A DNA stretch of 49,934 bases from Enhydrobacter aerosaccus (GTDB lineage Bacteria > Pseudomonadota > Alphaproteobacteria > Reyranellales > Reyranellaceae), in contig CAIWTJ010000121.1 in the NCBI GenBank assembly GCA_903915535.1, forward strand, positions 1 to 49,934, written 5' to 3'. The notes under the pieces are model-generated. The model ran no database searches and had not been told where the DNA came from. It worked only from the letters and a program-made list of their open reading frames with translations. Positions 23,507 through 32,745 of this stretch are shown here, piece after piece; position 1 is the first letter of the stretch; every line of letters begins with the position of its first letter. A program made the translations under genes and the position numbers.

Positions 23507-24686
23507 GGGCCGCGATCTCGGCGTCGCTGTGACCGAGCTCACGCAGGATCTCGTCGTTGTTCTCGCCGACGGCGGCGGGCGGCCCCGAGACGCGCGGCTG
23601 GGCGAAGCCCAGGCGAATGGGATTGTTGATGGTGCGCGGCACCTCGGGATTGGTCGTGTCGGCGAAGATGCCGGCGTGGCGCGCCTGCTCGTCGTCGACC
23701 ACATCGGCCACGCGGCCGATCACGCCGAAAGGGATGCCGGTGGGTGAGAGCGCCGTCACCCATTCGTCGTAGGTCTTGCTGGCGAAGATCGGCGCCAGCA
23801 CGCCATGCAACTCCTGTGCGCGCGTCTTGCGTTCCTCGCGATCGGTGAAACGCGCATCGGTGGCAAGCTCAGGCTTGCCGATGGCGACGCAAAACTTGTC
23901 CCATAGCCGGTCGTCGCGAACCATCAGCAGCTGCAGCCAGCGCTCGTCCTTGGTGGCGTAGAGATTGGTGAGCGCATTGCGCGGCCGGTCGGGCGGCTGG
24001 CGCGGCGGCAGCCTGGCGCCGATCGCGGCACCCGCCATGGTCGTGCCGTTGGCCCACGCGCCATTGGCGTAGAGCGACGTGCCGACCCAGCCACCCTTGC
24101 CGGTCTGGTCGCGGCGGCGCAGGCCCAGCAGGATCGCGGCGACGAGCGTCATGGCCGTGGCGCGGTCGCCCTGGCCCGGCAACGAGATCGCCGGTGGCGC
24201 GCCTTCGTAGCGTCCGGCATCGAGGATGCCGGAGCGGCCGAAGTAGGCGGTGATGTCGAAGCCCGGCCGGTCGCGATCGGGTCCGGTCTCGCCGTAGCCG
24301 GTGAGCGAGCAATAGACCAGGCGCGGATTGATCGGCTCGATATCCTCCCAGCGCAGCTTCAGCCGTTCGCGCGCCGGCGGCGGGAAGTTCACGATCATGA
24401 CGTCGGCGCGCTCGATCAGTTTCTCGAGCACGCTGCGCGCCTCGGCATTCTTGAGATCGAGCGACAGCGAACGCTTCAGCCTGCCGTCGAGCTGCCACGG
24501 GAAGTTCACATCGGCGCGCGGGTAGCCCGCGTTCTTCCAGTTCTGCCGGTGCGGATCACCGTCGGGCGGCTCGATCTTGATGACGTCGGCGCCATAGTCC
24601 GCCAGCACCACCGCCGCGACGGGCGCGGCGATGAACGAGCTAATGTCGAGGACGCGCAATCCTTCGAGCGGCAGCGGCTCGCTCAC
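23481..24686 (-). CDS. CaiB/BaiF (family III) CoA-transferase, copy 1
   Basis: The 401-residue family III CoA-transferase moves CoA between carboxylic acids. Hallmarks are LEGLRVLDISSFIAAPVAAVVLADYGADVIKIEPPDGDPHR at the N-terminus and LTGYGETGPDRDRPGFD, which carries the catalytic Asp. GTG 24686 overlaps the upstream paralogue's stop as GTGA. The two genes are homologous along their length and may form a heteromer or act on related substrates. The acid is not predictable. Confidence 0.9.
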   Translation of the reverse strand: MSEPLPLEGLRVLDISSFIAAPVAAVVLADYGADVIKIEPPDGDPHRQNWKNAGYPRADVNFPWQLDGRLKRSLSLDLKNAEARSVLEKLIERADVMIVNFPPPARERLKLRWEDIEPINPRLVYCSLTGYGETGPDRDRPGFDITAYFGRSGILDAGRYEGAPPAISLPGQGDRATAMTLVAAILLGLRRRDQTGKGGWVGTSLYANGAWANGTTMAGAAIGARLPPRQPPDRPRNALTNLYATKDERWLQLLMVRDDRLWDKFCVAIGKPELATDARFTDREERKTRAQELHGVLAPIFASKTYDEWVTALSPTGIPFGVIGRVADVVDDEQARHAGIFADTTNPEVPRTINNPIRLGFAQPRVSGPPAAVGENNDEILRELGHSDAEIAALRKAGALG

Positions 24687-25894
24687 TGCGTCGCTCCGCT
24701 CGACTTGAGCGTCGCGATCTCCGCCGCCGAGAGTCCGGCCTCGCGCAGGATGTCCTCGCTGTGCTGGCCGAGCGCGGGGGCGGCGTGGGCGATCCGTTGC
24801 TCGGCGAAGCCAAGGCGGATCGGATTGGCGAGCGTGCGCGGCATGTCGGGGATCGCGGTCTCGACGATCGCGCCGCAGGCGACGGCCTGCGGGTCGTCGG
24901 GCACGTCCTGCGGCCGGCTGATCACGCCGAAGGTGATCTGTGCCTTGGCCAGCGCCGCCAGCCAGTGAGCATAGTCGCGGGCGGCGATGGCCTCGCGCAG
25001 GATGGTCGCCAGAGCGGCGGAGTTCTTGCGCCGCTCGGCGGTCGCGGCGAAGCGCGGATCGTCGATCAGATCGGGCCGCTCGATGGCGCGCGCCAGCGGC
25101 GGCCACATCTTGTCTTCCTGCACGATGGTGAACTGCAGCCAGCGGTCGTCGGCGGTGCGGTAGATGTTGCCCAGCGCCGAGCGCGGCCGGTCGGGCGGCG
25201 GGCGTGGCGCCAGGAACGCGCCGACCAGCGCTGCCTGGGCCACCACGCCGCACGACCACAGGCCGTTGCCCAGCAGCGACGTGCCGACCCACGAGCCTTC
25301 GCCGGTCTTCATGCGATGGATCAGCGCCATCAGGATCGAGGACACCAACGCCATCGCCGTCGCGCGATCGCCCTGCGCGGGGCCGGGCACACCGGGCGGC
25401 CCGCCTTCGTAGCGCTGTGCGTCGAGCAGGCCCGAGCGCGCGAAGTAGGCGGTTGCGTCGAACCCCGGCCGGTCGCGGTCGGGTCCGGTTTCACCGTAGC
25501 CGGTCAGCGAGGCATAGATCAGGCGCGGATTCACCGCCTTCATGTCCTCGTAGGTCAGGCGCAGCTTGTCGCGCACCGGCGGCGGGAAGTTGCAGATCAC
25601 GATGTCGGCTTTGGCGATGAGCTTGTCGAGGGCGGCGCGCGCGTCGCTCTTCTTCAGGTCGAGCACCAGCGAGCGCTTGTTGCGCGAGTCCATCTGCCAC
25701 GGATAGTTGACCGAGCCTTTCGGGTAGTTGGCCGAGTCGTTCATGATGCGGCGGTTAGGATCGCCGTCCGGTCCCTCGATCTTGATCACGTCGGCGCCCC
25801 AGTCGCCCAGCACGACGGCGGCGGCGGGTGCGGCGATAAACGAACTGATATCCAGAACGCTGAGGCCTGCCAGCGGCAGGGCGGACTCGGTCAT
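24683..25894 (-). CDS. CaiB/BaiF (family III) CoA-transferase, copy 2
   Basis: The 403-residue paralogue of the downstream gene has LAGLSVLDISSFIAAPAAAVVLGDWGADVIKIEGPDGDPNRR and LTGYGETGPDRDRPGFD. ATG 25894 is chosen because GAGGA lies seven bases upstream; an ATG five codons earlier is possible. It is divergent from a Bug-type receptor gene across a 66-bp spacer rich in dyads, which suggests the receptor may capture the organic acid that these enzymes activate. That link is inference. Confidence 0.9.
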   Translation of the reverse strand: MTESALPLAGLSVLDISSFIAAPAAAVVLGDWGADVIKIEGPDGDPNRRIMNDSANYPKGSVNYPWQMDSRNKRSLVLDLKKSDARAALDKLIAKADIVICNFPPPVRDKLRLTYEDMKAVNPRLIYASLTGYGETGPDRDRPGFDATAYFARSGLLDAQRYEGGPPGVPGPAQGDRATAMALVSSILMALIHRMKTGEGSWVGTSLLGNGLWSCGVVAQAALVGAFLAPRPPPDRPRSALGNIYRTADDRWLQFTIVQEDKMWPPLARAIERPDLIDDPRFAATAERRKNSAALATILREAIAARDYAHWLAALAKAQITFGVISRPQDVPDDPQAVACGAIVETAIPDMPRTLANPIRLGFAEQRIAHAAPALGQHSEDILREAGLSAAEIATLKSSGATQ

Positions 25895-25960
25895 GCATTG
25901 TCCTCGCACAGAAGAACGTGATTAAACGCGTTACGGCACGCGACGTGCAAGGGACCATAC
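25895..25960. promoter_or_regulatory. Divergent control region with two dyads (CoA-transferase/Bug receptor)
   Basis: The 66-bp spacer holds the palindrome AACGCGTT (25925-25932) and, three bases on, GCACG-CGA-CGTGC (25936-25948). Their position between divergent genes of likely related function suggests operator sites for a shared regulator, which is not encoded nearby. Confidence 0.35.
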
Positions 25961-26938
25961 ATGCTCAGACGCTCCATACTCGCGGCTTTCCTGGTGCTGG
26001 TTTCGAACAGCGCGACGATGTCAGTGGAGGCGCAGGCGTGGCCTACCCGGCCGGTCCGCCTGATCGTGCCGCTGGCGCCGGGCGCCACGGCCGACATCAT
26101 CACGCGCATCTACGCCGACGAGCTGACCAAGGCGCTGGGCCAGAACTTCGTGGTCGACAACAAGACCGGCGCGGGCGGCACCATCGCCACCGCCGAGGCC
26201 TCGCGTGCGGCGCCCGACGGCTACACGATGCTGCTGATCTCGCAGGGCACCGTGGTGTTCAACATCGGGCTCTATCCCAAGCCCGGCTATGACCCGACCA
26301 AGGATTTCGACGCGGTGGCCCTGGCGGGTTCCGTCTCGAACGTGCTGATCGTGCATCCCGACAATCCCGCCAAAACGGTTGGCGACGTGATCGCCCAGGC
26401 CAGGGAAAAGCCAGGCGAATACACCTATTCGTCGGGCGGCACGGGCACCAGCCACCACATGTCGGCGCTGCTGTTCGAGCGCGATACCGGCGTGAAGATG
26501 CAGCACGTGCCCTATCGCACGACGCCCGCCGGCATCAATGCCGTGGTCAACGGCGAGGTGAAGATGGGCTTCTTCAACACGCCCACCGTCGTCAGCCTGA
26601 TCAAGGGCGGCAAGCTGAAGGCGATCGCCATCACCAGCGAGCAACGATCGGAGCTTCTGCCCGAGGTGCCCACCATGGTCGAACAGGGCGTGAAGGGCCA
26701 CGTCTTCAACACGTGGATGGGCTTTGCGATGCCCAAGGGGGTGCCGCCCGCGGTGGTGGCCAAGCTCAACGCAGAGCTCCTGCGCATCGCCCAGCTTCCC
26801 GCCGTGCGGGAGAAGATGAAGGCGCAGGGCATCGACCTCATGCCGCCGGAGCCTCCAGCCGCCGTCGACAAGCTGGTGAAGGACGAGCTGGCGCTGTGGG
26901 TGCCGATCATCAAGGCTTCCGGCGCCACCGCCGAGTAG
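25961..26938 (+). CDS. Bug-family (TctC-like) tripartite tricarboxylate receptor
   Basis: The 325-residue protein has a Sec signal (to about VEAQA) and the Bug fold: WPTRPVRLIVPLAPGATADIITRIYADELTKALGQNFVVDNKTGAGGTIA, then GYTMLLIS and ELLPEVPTMVEQGVKGH. These periplasmic receptors bind carboxylates. No tctA/tctB membrane genes are adjacent, as is usual for the expanded Bug families. It is divergent from two CaiB-type CoA-transferases. Confidence 0.92.
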   Translation: MLRRSILAAFLVLVSNSATMSVEAQAWPTRPVRLIVPLAPGATADIITRIYADELTKALGQNFVVDNKTGAGGTIATAEASRAAPDGYTMLLISQGTVVFNIGLYPKPGYDPTKDFDAVALAGSVSNVLIVHPDNPAKTVGDVIAQAREKPGEYTYSSGGTGTSHHMSALLFERDTGVKMQHVPYRTTPAGINAVVNGEVKMGFFNTPTVVSLIKGGKLKAIAITSEQRSELLPEVPTMVEQGVKGHVFNTWMGFAMPKGVPPAVVAKLNAELLRIAQLPAVREKMKAQGIDLMPPEPPAAVDKLVKDELALWVPIIKASGATAE

Positions 26939-26996
26939 CCTAGACGCACCCCACAAAGGAGCGTATTGGCTGCCTCCTTCATTTCAGGAGGCCGCT

Positions 26997-28010
26997 TTGG
27001 GCTACAGAGTCGCCGTTGTGGGCGCGACCGGCAATGTCGGGCGCGAAATGCTGCAGATCCTCGCCGAGAGGAATTTCCCGGTCGACGAGGTCGTGGCCCT
27101 CGCGTCGCAGCGCTCGGTCGGCCGCCAGATCTCGTTCGGCGAGGACAAGGTCCTCAAGGTCCACGATCTCGCGAAGTTCGACTTCAAGGGCTTCGACATC
27201 GTGCTGAGCTCGCCGGGTTCCAAGGTGTCGGCCGAGTACAGCCCGCGTGCGGCCAAGGCCGGCGCCGTGGTGATCGACAACACCTCGCACTGGCGCATGG
27301 ACCCGGACGTGCCGCTGGTCGTGCCGGAAGTCAATCGCGCCGCCATCAAGGGTTACAAGGCGCGCAACATCATCGCCAATCCGAACTGCTCGACCATCCA
27401 GATGGTGGTGGCCCTGAAGCCGATCCACGACGCCGCGACCATCAAGCGCGTCGTCGTGTCGACCTATCAGTCGACGTCGGGCGCGGGCAAGGACGCGATG
27501 GACGAGCTGCTCAGCCAGACCAAGAGCTTCTTCGTCAACCAGGAACTCGAGCCCAAGAAGTTCGCCAAGAACATTGCCTTCAACGTCATTCCCCAGATCG
27601 ACACGTTCATGGAAGACGGGTCGACCAAGGAAGAGTGGAAGATGATGGTCGAGACCAAGAAGATCCTCGATCCCAAGATCAAGGTGCATGCCACCTGCGT
27701 GCGCGTGCCCACGCTCGTGGGTCATGCCGAGGCCGTGACCCTCGAACTCGAGCGGCCGCTGGACGAGGTCGAGGCGCGCCGCCTGCTGGCGGCGTCGCCC
27801 GGCATTCTCGTGGTCGACCGGCGCGAGCTGGGCGGCTACGTGACGCCCAAGGAAATCGTGGGCCAGGACCCCGTGTTCGTGAGTCGCGTACGCGTCGATC
27901 CCACGGTCGAGAACGGGCTGTCGATGTGGATCGTGAGCGACAATCTGCGCAAGGGCGCCGCGCTCAACGCCGTGCAGATCGCGGAAGAGCTGATCAAGGG
28001 TTACATCTAG
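26997..28010 (+). CDS. asd: Aspartate-semialdehyde dehydrogenase
   Basis: The 337-residue enzyme reduces aspartyl phosphate to aspartate semialdehyde for the lysine, threonine, methionine and diaminopimelate pathways. It has a GATGNVG NADP-binding loop (9-15) and the catalytic Cys in NPNCST (C131). The start is TTG 26997, supported by AGGAGG six bases upstream and the exact match of GYRVAVVGATGNVG to the family N-terminus. No lysine riboswitch is visible. A palindromic repeat follows the stop codon. Confidence 0.96.
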   Translation: MGYRVAVVGATGNVGREMLQILAERNFPVDEVVALASQRSVGRQISFGEDKVLKVHDLAKFDFKGFDIVLSSPGSKVSAEYSPRAAKAGAVVIDNTSHWRMDPDVPLVVPEVNRAAIKGYKARNIIANPNCSTIQMVVALKPIHDAATIKRVVVSTYQSTSGAGKDAMDELLSQTKSFFVNQELEPKKFAKNIAFNVIPQIDTFMEDGSTKEEWKMMVETKKILDPKIKVHATCVRVPTLVGHAEAVTLELERPLDEVEARRLLAASPGILVVDRRELGGYVTPKEIVGQDPVFVSRVRVDPTVENGLSMWIVSDNLRKGAALNAVQIAEELIKGYI

Positions 28011-28012
28011 AT

Positions 28013-28125
28013 CCTCATGCTGAGGAGGCCGCGCGAGCGCGGCCGTCTCGAAGCATGGGCACCAGGCATGGTGCTCGTTCCCACCCTTCGAGACGCGGTC
28101 CTGCGGACCGCTCCTCAGGGTGAGG
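28013..28125. repeat. Dispersed palindromic repeat (complex REP-like element)
   Basis: The outer arms CCTCATGCTGAGGAG (28013-28027) and CTCCTCAGGGTGAGG (28111-28125) pair with two mismatches. Inside, GTCTCGAAG...CTTCGAGAC forms a second long stem, with smaller hairpins GGCCGCGC/GCGCGGCC, CACCAGGCATGGTG and GCGGTCC/GGACCGC. The whole can fold as a branched cruciform. It resembles intergenic repeats familiar from Bradyrhizobium-like genomes. It follows asd and may also end its transcript. Confidence 0.7.
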
Positions 28126-28171
28126 TGTTTGTTGGATGCCTACGCACCGGCCGTGATGTAGACTGCGCGGC

Positions 28172-29608
28172 GTGAACGACACGCCGTCGATCCATCCCCT
28201 GCGCTCCGAGTCGGAAGCCTCTTCCGGCGCGACGCCGCTGTTTGGCAGCGAGGCCGACAGCTTCGTCCAGCAGTTGCGCCTGGCGGCACAGGCCCACCGC
28301 GCCGGCCGGCTCGACGAAGCCATCGCCTCCTATCTGCGTCTGCTCGCGCTGCGTCCCTATCACGCCGAGTTGCACAACAATCTCGGCGTGGCGCTGCGGC
28401 TGGTCGGCAAGCTCGATGCCTCCGTCTCGCATCATCGTCTGTCGCTTTCCGCCGACCCCGCCAATCCGGCGCTGCATTCCAATCTCGGCAACGCCTTGCG
28501 TGCGGCCAACCGGCTCGACGAGGCGGTGAAGCATCACTACAGGTCGATCGCTCTCAACCGCGACTACACCGAGGGCTTCTACAATCTGGCGCTCTGCCTG
28601 CGCGATCTCGGCCGCCTCGACGAAGCGGTCGGCTGCCTCGGCCGCGCGCTGGCCCTCAATCCCGACAACCGCCGCGCCCGCACCGAGCTTGCGATCGCGC
28701 TGCTGATGCGCGGCGACCTCGAACAGGGCTTCACCGCCTACGAAGCACGAAAGCGTCTGCCCGAGACGCCGACGCCGGAATTCTCGCAGCCGCCGTGGGA
28801 CGGCGGCCCCATCGAGGGCAAGCGCATCCTCCTCTATCCCGAACAGGGGCTGGGTGACGTCCTGCTCTTCGTGCGCTTCGCGCGCGAGCTCAAGCGCCGG
28901 GGCGCGACGGTGATCGTGCTCTGCCAGGCGCTGCTGAAGGAATTGCTGTCCGCCGTCGATTTCGTCGACGAGGTGGTGGCCGAGGGCGAAAAGCTGCCGG
29001 CATTCGATCTTCATGCGTCGCTGGTATCGCTGCCGCATCTCTGCCGCGCCGACTTTGCCGCCGTGGCGGCCGATGCGCCGTACCTGAAGGCGCCGGCCGA
29101 GAGCCGCATCAAGCTCGGACGCATCGAGAAGGCGAAGCTGCGCATCGGCATCTACTGGGCAGCCATGCCGGGCCAGCCGCAGGACCGCCAGCGCTCCGCA
29201 CCCTTCCCGCACTTCCTGGCCCTGGCCGGCGATCCCGAACTGCTCGTCTTCAGCCTGCAGGGCGGCGCGCACCAGAAGGACATCCAGCAGTTCGGTGCCG
29301 GCGGCCTGGTGCACGATGTCGGCCGCGGCATCTTCGACTTCGCCGAAGCGGCGACCGCATTGTCGCAATTGGATCTGTTGATTTCGATCGACGCCCCGAT
29401 CGCGCACCTGGCGGCGGCGAAGGGCCGGAACGTCTGGGTGCTGCTGCCCAGCGTCGCGGATTGGCGCTGGCAATTGGGCGGTACTTTTGCGCCCTGGTAT
29501 CCGTCGGCGCGCCTGTTCCGCCAGCCGAAGGCGGGCGATTGGGAGTCGGTATTCGCCCAGGTACGCGACGCGCTCGATACCCTGAAGCGACAGGTTGCCG
29601 AACCGTAA
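28172..29608 (+). CDS. TPR protein with glycosyltransferase-9-like C-terminal domain
   Basis: The 478-residue protein has four to five TPR units (about residues 30-195: AELHNNLGVALRLVGKLDAS, PALHSNLGNALRAANRLDEA, TEGFYNLALCLRDLGRLDEA). A C-terminal domain resembling GT9/heptosyltransferase folds follows (ILLYPEQGLGDVLLFVRFARELKRRGATVIVLCQ, then LDLLISIDAPIAHLAAAKGRNVWVLLP). Such proteins may glycosylate surface or flagellar proteins; the substrate is unknown. The start is GTG 28172, with no strong Shine-Dalgarno. Confidence 0.85.
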   Translation: MNDTPSIHPLRSESEASSGATPLFGSEADSFVQQLRLAAQAHRAGRLDEAIASYLRLLALRPYHAELHNNLGVALRLVGKLDASVSHHRLSLSADPANPALHSNLGNALRAANRLDEAVKHHYRSIALNRDYTEGFYNLALCLRDLGRLDEAVGCLGRALALNPDNRRARTELAIALLMRGDLEQGFTAYEARKRLPETPTPEFSQPPWDGGPIEGKRILLYPEQGLGDVLLFVRFARELKRRGATVIVLCQALLKELLSAVDFVDEVVAEGEKLPAFDLHASLVSLPHLCRADFAAVAADAPYLKAPAESRIKLGRIEKAKLRIGIYWAAMPGQPQDRQRSAPFPHFLALAGDPELLVFSLQGGAHQKDIQQFGAGGLVHDVGRGIFDFAEAATALSQLDLLISIDAPIAHLAAAKGRNVWVLLPSVADWRWQLGGTFAPWYPSARLFRQPKAGDWESVFAQVRDALDTLKRQVAEP

Positions 29609-29683
29609 CTCGCTCACGGCGAAGTCGTCTCGACCGCGTCCTCAAGCTTCGCTACGGTTCGCCCCTGACCTGAAGGGAACCTC

Positions 29684-30274
29684 ATGCTCGACGCCAAGTC
29701 ACTCGATCTCATCCTGCGCGAAGCTCGCACGCACAACGGCTGGAAGGACAAGCCGGTCACCGATGCGCAGCTGCGCGAGATCTACGACATCATGAAATGG
29801 GGCCCGACCTCGGCCAACTCGCAGCCCGCGCGCATCGTTTTCGTGCGCACGAAGGAGGGCAAGGAGAAGCTCCGTCCCGCGCTGAGCTCGGGCAACACCG
29901 AGAAGACGATGAGCGCGCCGGTGACGGCGATCATCGCCTACGACACCAAGTTCTACGAGCTGCTGCACAAGACCTTCCCGCACGACAAGACGGCGCCCTA
30001 CTGGTTCAGCGGCGAGGGCAAGGAGGAGGTCGCGTTCCTGACGGCCTTCCGCAACGGCAGCCTGCAGGGCGCCTACCTGATGATCGCCGCGCGTGCGGTC
30101 GGTCTCGACGTCGGCGGCATGAGCGGCTTCGACAATGCCAAGGTCGACGCGGCGTTCTTCCCGGACGGCCGCTTCAAGACCAACTTCCTGTGCAATCTCG
30201 GCTACGGAGACTCGGCCAAGCTGTTCAACCGCAGCCCGCGCCTCGCGTTCGAAGAAGCCGTCACGCTCGCTTAA
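29684..30274 (+). CDS. RutE-like malonic semialdehyde reductase/nitroreductase-family protein
   Basis: The 196-residue flavin reductase-like protein resembles Rut[73 protein letters not shown], and [10 protein letters not shown]. RutE reduces malonic semialdehyde to 3-hydroxypropionate in pyrimidine catabolism. No other rut gene is present, so it may be a detoxifying housekeeping version. Its TAA and the stop of the convergent LysE gene share TTAA. Confidence 0.88.
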   Translation: MLDAKSLDLILREARTHNGWKDKPVTDAQLREIYDIMKWGPTSANSQPARIVFVRTKEGKEKLRPALSSGNTEKTMSAPVTAIIAYDTKFYELLHKTFPHDKTAPYWFSGEGKEEVAFLTAFRNGSLQGAYLMIAARAVGLDVGGMSGFDNAKVDAAFFPDGRFKTNFLCNLGYGDSAKLFNRSPRLAFEEAVTLA

Positions 30275-30951
30275 AACCCGAGCGCGCGCTCCATCGGCTG
30301 CCACGGCAGCGGCAGGAGCGACACCAGCGCGAGCGCGCCGAAGGCCAGGATCACCGAGCCCGAGATGTAGTTCAGCCAGCGCATGCCCGTGCCGGTGAAA
30401 TGCTGGCGCAGCGAGACGGCCGTCGTGCACAGGATCGCCCACCAGACGAGCGCGCCGGCGAAGACGCCCGCGACCAGCAGTGACGCATCGGCGAGGCTTG
30501 CGCCGACGCCCGCGAGATTGCGGCCGGCGAAGGCCGCGCCGAACGCCATCACCGTCAGCGGATTAAAGACGGTGATGAAGAAGCTCGAGCTGGCGAAGTG
30601 GAAATGCGTCGCCACGTTGTGCTCGCGATCGTTCATGACCGGATCACCGACACTGCGCGGCCGGTGACGCATCGTCGTCCAGCCCATTACAACCAGCACC
30701 ACGCCGCCGATACCGCGCAGCCACGCCTCGTGGGACGCCACGAACTGCTGCACGAAGTTGAGTCCGAACGCCGCAACGGCCCCGAACACGGCGTCGCCCA
30801 GGGCCGCGCCGATGCCGGTCAGATAGCCCGCGACCGCCCCCACGCCGATCGAGCGGCGAATGCACAGCGCCGCCGCCGGGCCCACGGGCACCGCGATCAG
30901 GAAGCCGATGATGCTGCCTTCGATGGCGAGCGTGAGGGGGTTGAAGATCAC
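30271..30951 (-). CDS. LysE/RhtB-family amino acid exporter
   Basis: The 226-residue protein has about six transmembrane helices and the family start [56 protein letters not shown] is the second conserved repeat. The substrate is unknown; LysE relatives export basic or hydroxy amino acids. GTG 30951 overlaps the pyridoxal kinase stop as GTGA. Confidence 0.9.
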   Translation of the reverse strand: MIFNPLTLAIEGSIIGFLIAVPVGPAAALCIRRSIGVGAVAGYLTGIGAALGDAVFGAVAAFGLNFVQQFVASHEAWLRGIGGVVLVVMGWTTMRHRPRSVGDPVMNDREHNVATHFHFASSSFFITVFNPLTVMAFGAAFAGRNLAGVGASLADASLLVAGVFAGALVWWAILCTTAVSLRQHFTGTGMRWLNYISGSVILAFGALALVSLLPLPWQPMERALGF

Positions 30952-31799
30952 AGCGGCTCCGCCGTGAACAGGCGGGCGGGCGCCACCAGCCGCTCCTGCG
31001 CCGCGACCAGTTGCAGCTCGCGCTCGCCCATCGCCGAGGTGCGCTCGAGCACGGCATAGATCGAGGATGCAGCCTTGCCGAGCGAGCCGGGGATGTCGCG
31101 GCTCTCCAGCCAGTGGGCGGCAAAGATCGCGGCCACGGCATCGCCCGTGCCGTTGGGGGCGATCGGAAAGTCGATCAGCGGCGTGGTGATGCGCCAGGCG
31201 GCGTCGTGCGTGACGGCCAGCATCTCGATGCTGTCGGCGGGGCCGTCGGCGCGGCGCAGGCTGGTGACCAGCGCCAGGCGGGGGCCGTTCAGCAGTTCGC
31301 GCGTCGCGGCCAGCGCCTGGTCGAGCGTCTCGATCTTGCGGCCGGTGAGATGCTCCAGCTCGAAGTGGTTGGGCGTGATGACGTCGGCCGCCGGCAGCGC
31401 GCGTTCCTTGAAGAAGGTATCGATGCCGGGCTTCACGTAGATGCCGGTGTCGATGTCGCCCAGCACTGGGTCGCAGCACCAGATCGCCTTGGGATTGGCC
31501 GCACGCACGCGCCGGGCAGTATCGAGCACGACGTCTGCAAGGGCCGCATCGCCGACATAGCCGGTCAGCAGGGCGTCGCACGTCTTGAGCACGCCCAGCG
31601 CCTCGATGCCCTGCACGATCTCGGCGACTTGCTCCGCGGGCGCGGCCCGTCCCTTCCAGGCGCCATAGCCGGTGTGATTCGAGAACTCGACGGTGTTCAC
31701 CGCCCAGACCTCGTGCCCCAATCGTTGCAAGGGAAAGACGGCTGCCCGGTTGCCGACATAGCCGTAGGCAACGTGGCTCTGAAGCGAGAGAAAGCGCAT
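30948..31799 (-). CDS. pdxY: Pyridoxal kinase (PdxY/PdxK-like)
   Basis: The 283-residue ribokinase-fold enzyme phosphorylates pyridoxal for the vitamin B6 salvage pathway. Signatures are MRFLSLQSHVAYGYVGNRAAVFPLQRLGHEVWAVNTVEFSNHTGYG, CDPVLGDIDTGIYV, ITPNHFELEHLTG and the anion hole/catalytic segment PNGTGDAVAAIF. ATG 31799 matches the family N-terminus; a TTG seven codons upstream is less likely. It is coupled to the LysE exporter and divergent from the CitE-like gene. Confidence 0.93.
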   Translation of the reverse strand: MRFLSLQSHVAYGYVGNRAAVFPLQRLGHEVWAVNTVEFSNHTGYGAWKGRAAPAEQVAEIVQGIEALGVLKTCDALLTGYVGDAALADVVLDTARRVRAANPKAIWCCDPVLGDIDTGIYVKPGIDTFFKERALPAADVITPNHFELEHLTGRKIETLDQALAATRELLNGPRLALVTSLRRADGPADSIEMLAVTHDAAWRITTPLIDFPIAPNGTGDAVAAIFAAHWLESRDIPGSLGKAASSIYAVLERTSAMGERELQLVAAQERLVAPARLFTAEPL

Positions 31800-31866
31800 G
31801 GCCGCCGGACCTTGCCACAAGGTCGCGCCGCATTATAGTCCGCCCCCGTTTCCCGGGAGTCTCGAC

Positions 31867-32745
31867 ATGCCGAGCAAGGTCCGTCCGCGCCGCAGCGTGC
31901 TGTATATGCCGGGCGCCAATACGCGGGCGCTCGAGAAGGCGCGCACGCTTCCGGCCGACGCGCTGATCTTCGACCTGGAAGATGCCGTCGCCCCCGATGC
32001 CAAGGAAGCAGCCCGCGCCAATGTCGTGGCCGCGGCAAAGAGCAAATCCTATGGCAAGCGGGAGATCGCGATCCGCTGCAACGGCCTCGGCACGCAATGG
32101 GGCAAAGCCGACGTCACGGCGGTCGCCGCGTCGGGCGCCGACGCGATCGTGGTGCCGAAGGTCGAGAGCGCGGCCGACGTCGCGGCCATCGTCGATCTGC
32201 TCGAGGCGTCGGGCGCGCCCAAATCGATGGCGATCTGGGCGATGATGGAGACACCCAAGGGATTCCTGCGCGCCGAGGAAGTGGCGTCGTCGCACGAGCG
32301 TCTGCAGCTTCTCATCATGGGCACCAACGATCTGGTGAAGGACATGCGCGCGCGCCACACGCCGATGCGCCTGCCGATGGTGACGGCGCTTGGACTGGGC
32401 ATGCTCGCCGCACGTGCCTACGGCCTCACCATTCTCGACGGCGTCTACAACGACATCCAGGACACCGAAGGGTTCAGCGCCGTCTGCCAGCAGGGGCTGG
32501 AGATGGGCTTCGACGGCAAGACCCTGATCCATCCCAGCCAGGTCGAGCCTTGCAACGAGGTGTTCGCGCCGTCGTCGGCCGAGCTCGAGATGGCGGGCAA
32601 GATCGTGGCGGCGTTCAAGACGGCGCAGGCCGCAGGCAAGGGCGTGGTCACCGTCGATGGTCGCATGATCGAGAACCTGCATGTCGAGCAGGCCGAACGG
32701 GCGCTGGCGCTTGCCGCCGCGATCGGGGAACTGCAGGCCGCGTGA
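31867..32745 (+). CDS. HpcH/HpaI-family CoA-ester lyase (CitE-like; malyl-CoA/beta-methylmalyl-CoA lyase candidate)
   Basis: The 292-residue TIM-barrel lyase begins RPRRSVLYMPGANTRALEKARTLPADALIFDLEDAVAPDAK, typical of CitE-like and malyl-CoA lyases. Metal and CoA-binding residues lie in VVPKVESAADV, AMMETPKGFL and MGFDGKTLIHPSQVEPCNEVF. It would cleave malyl-CoA-type esters to glyoxylate and an acyl-CoA. The next gene, one base overlapped as TGATG, is a MaoC-type hydratase similar to mesaconyl-CoA hydratase, so both may serve an ethylmalonyl-CoA-type route. Confidence 0.88.
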   Translation: MPSKVRPRRSVLYMPGANTRALEKARTLPADALIFDLEDAVAPDAKEAARANVVAAAKSKSYGKREIAIRCNGLGTQWGKADVTAVAASGADAIVVPKVESAADVAAIVDLLEASGAPKSMAIWAMMETPKGFLRAEEVASSHERLQLLIMGTNDLVKDMRARHTPMRLPMVTALGLGMLAARAYGLTILDGVYNDIQDTEGFSAVCQQGLEMGFDGKTLIHPSQVEPCNEVFAPSSAELEMAGKIVAAFKTAQAAGKGVVTVDGRMIENLHVEQAERALALAAAIGELQAA

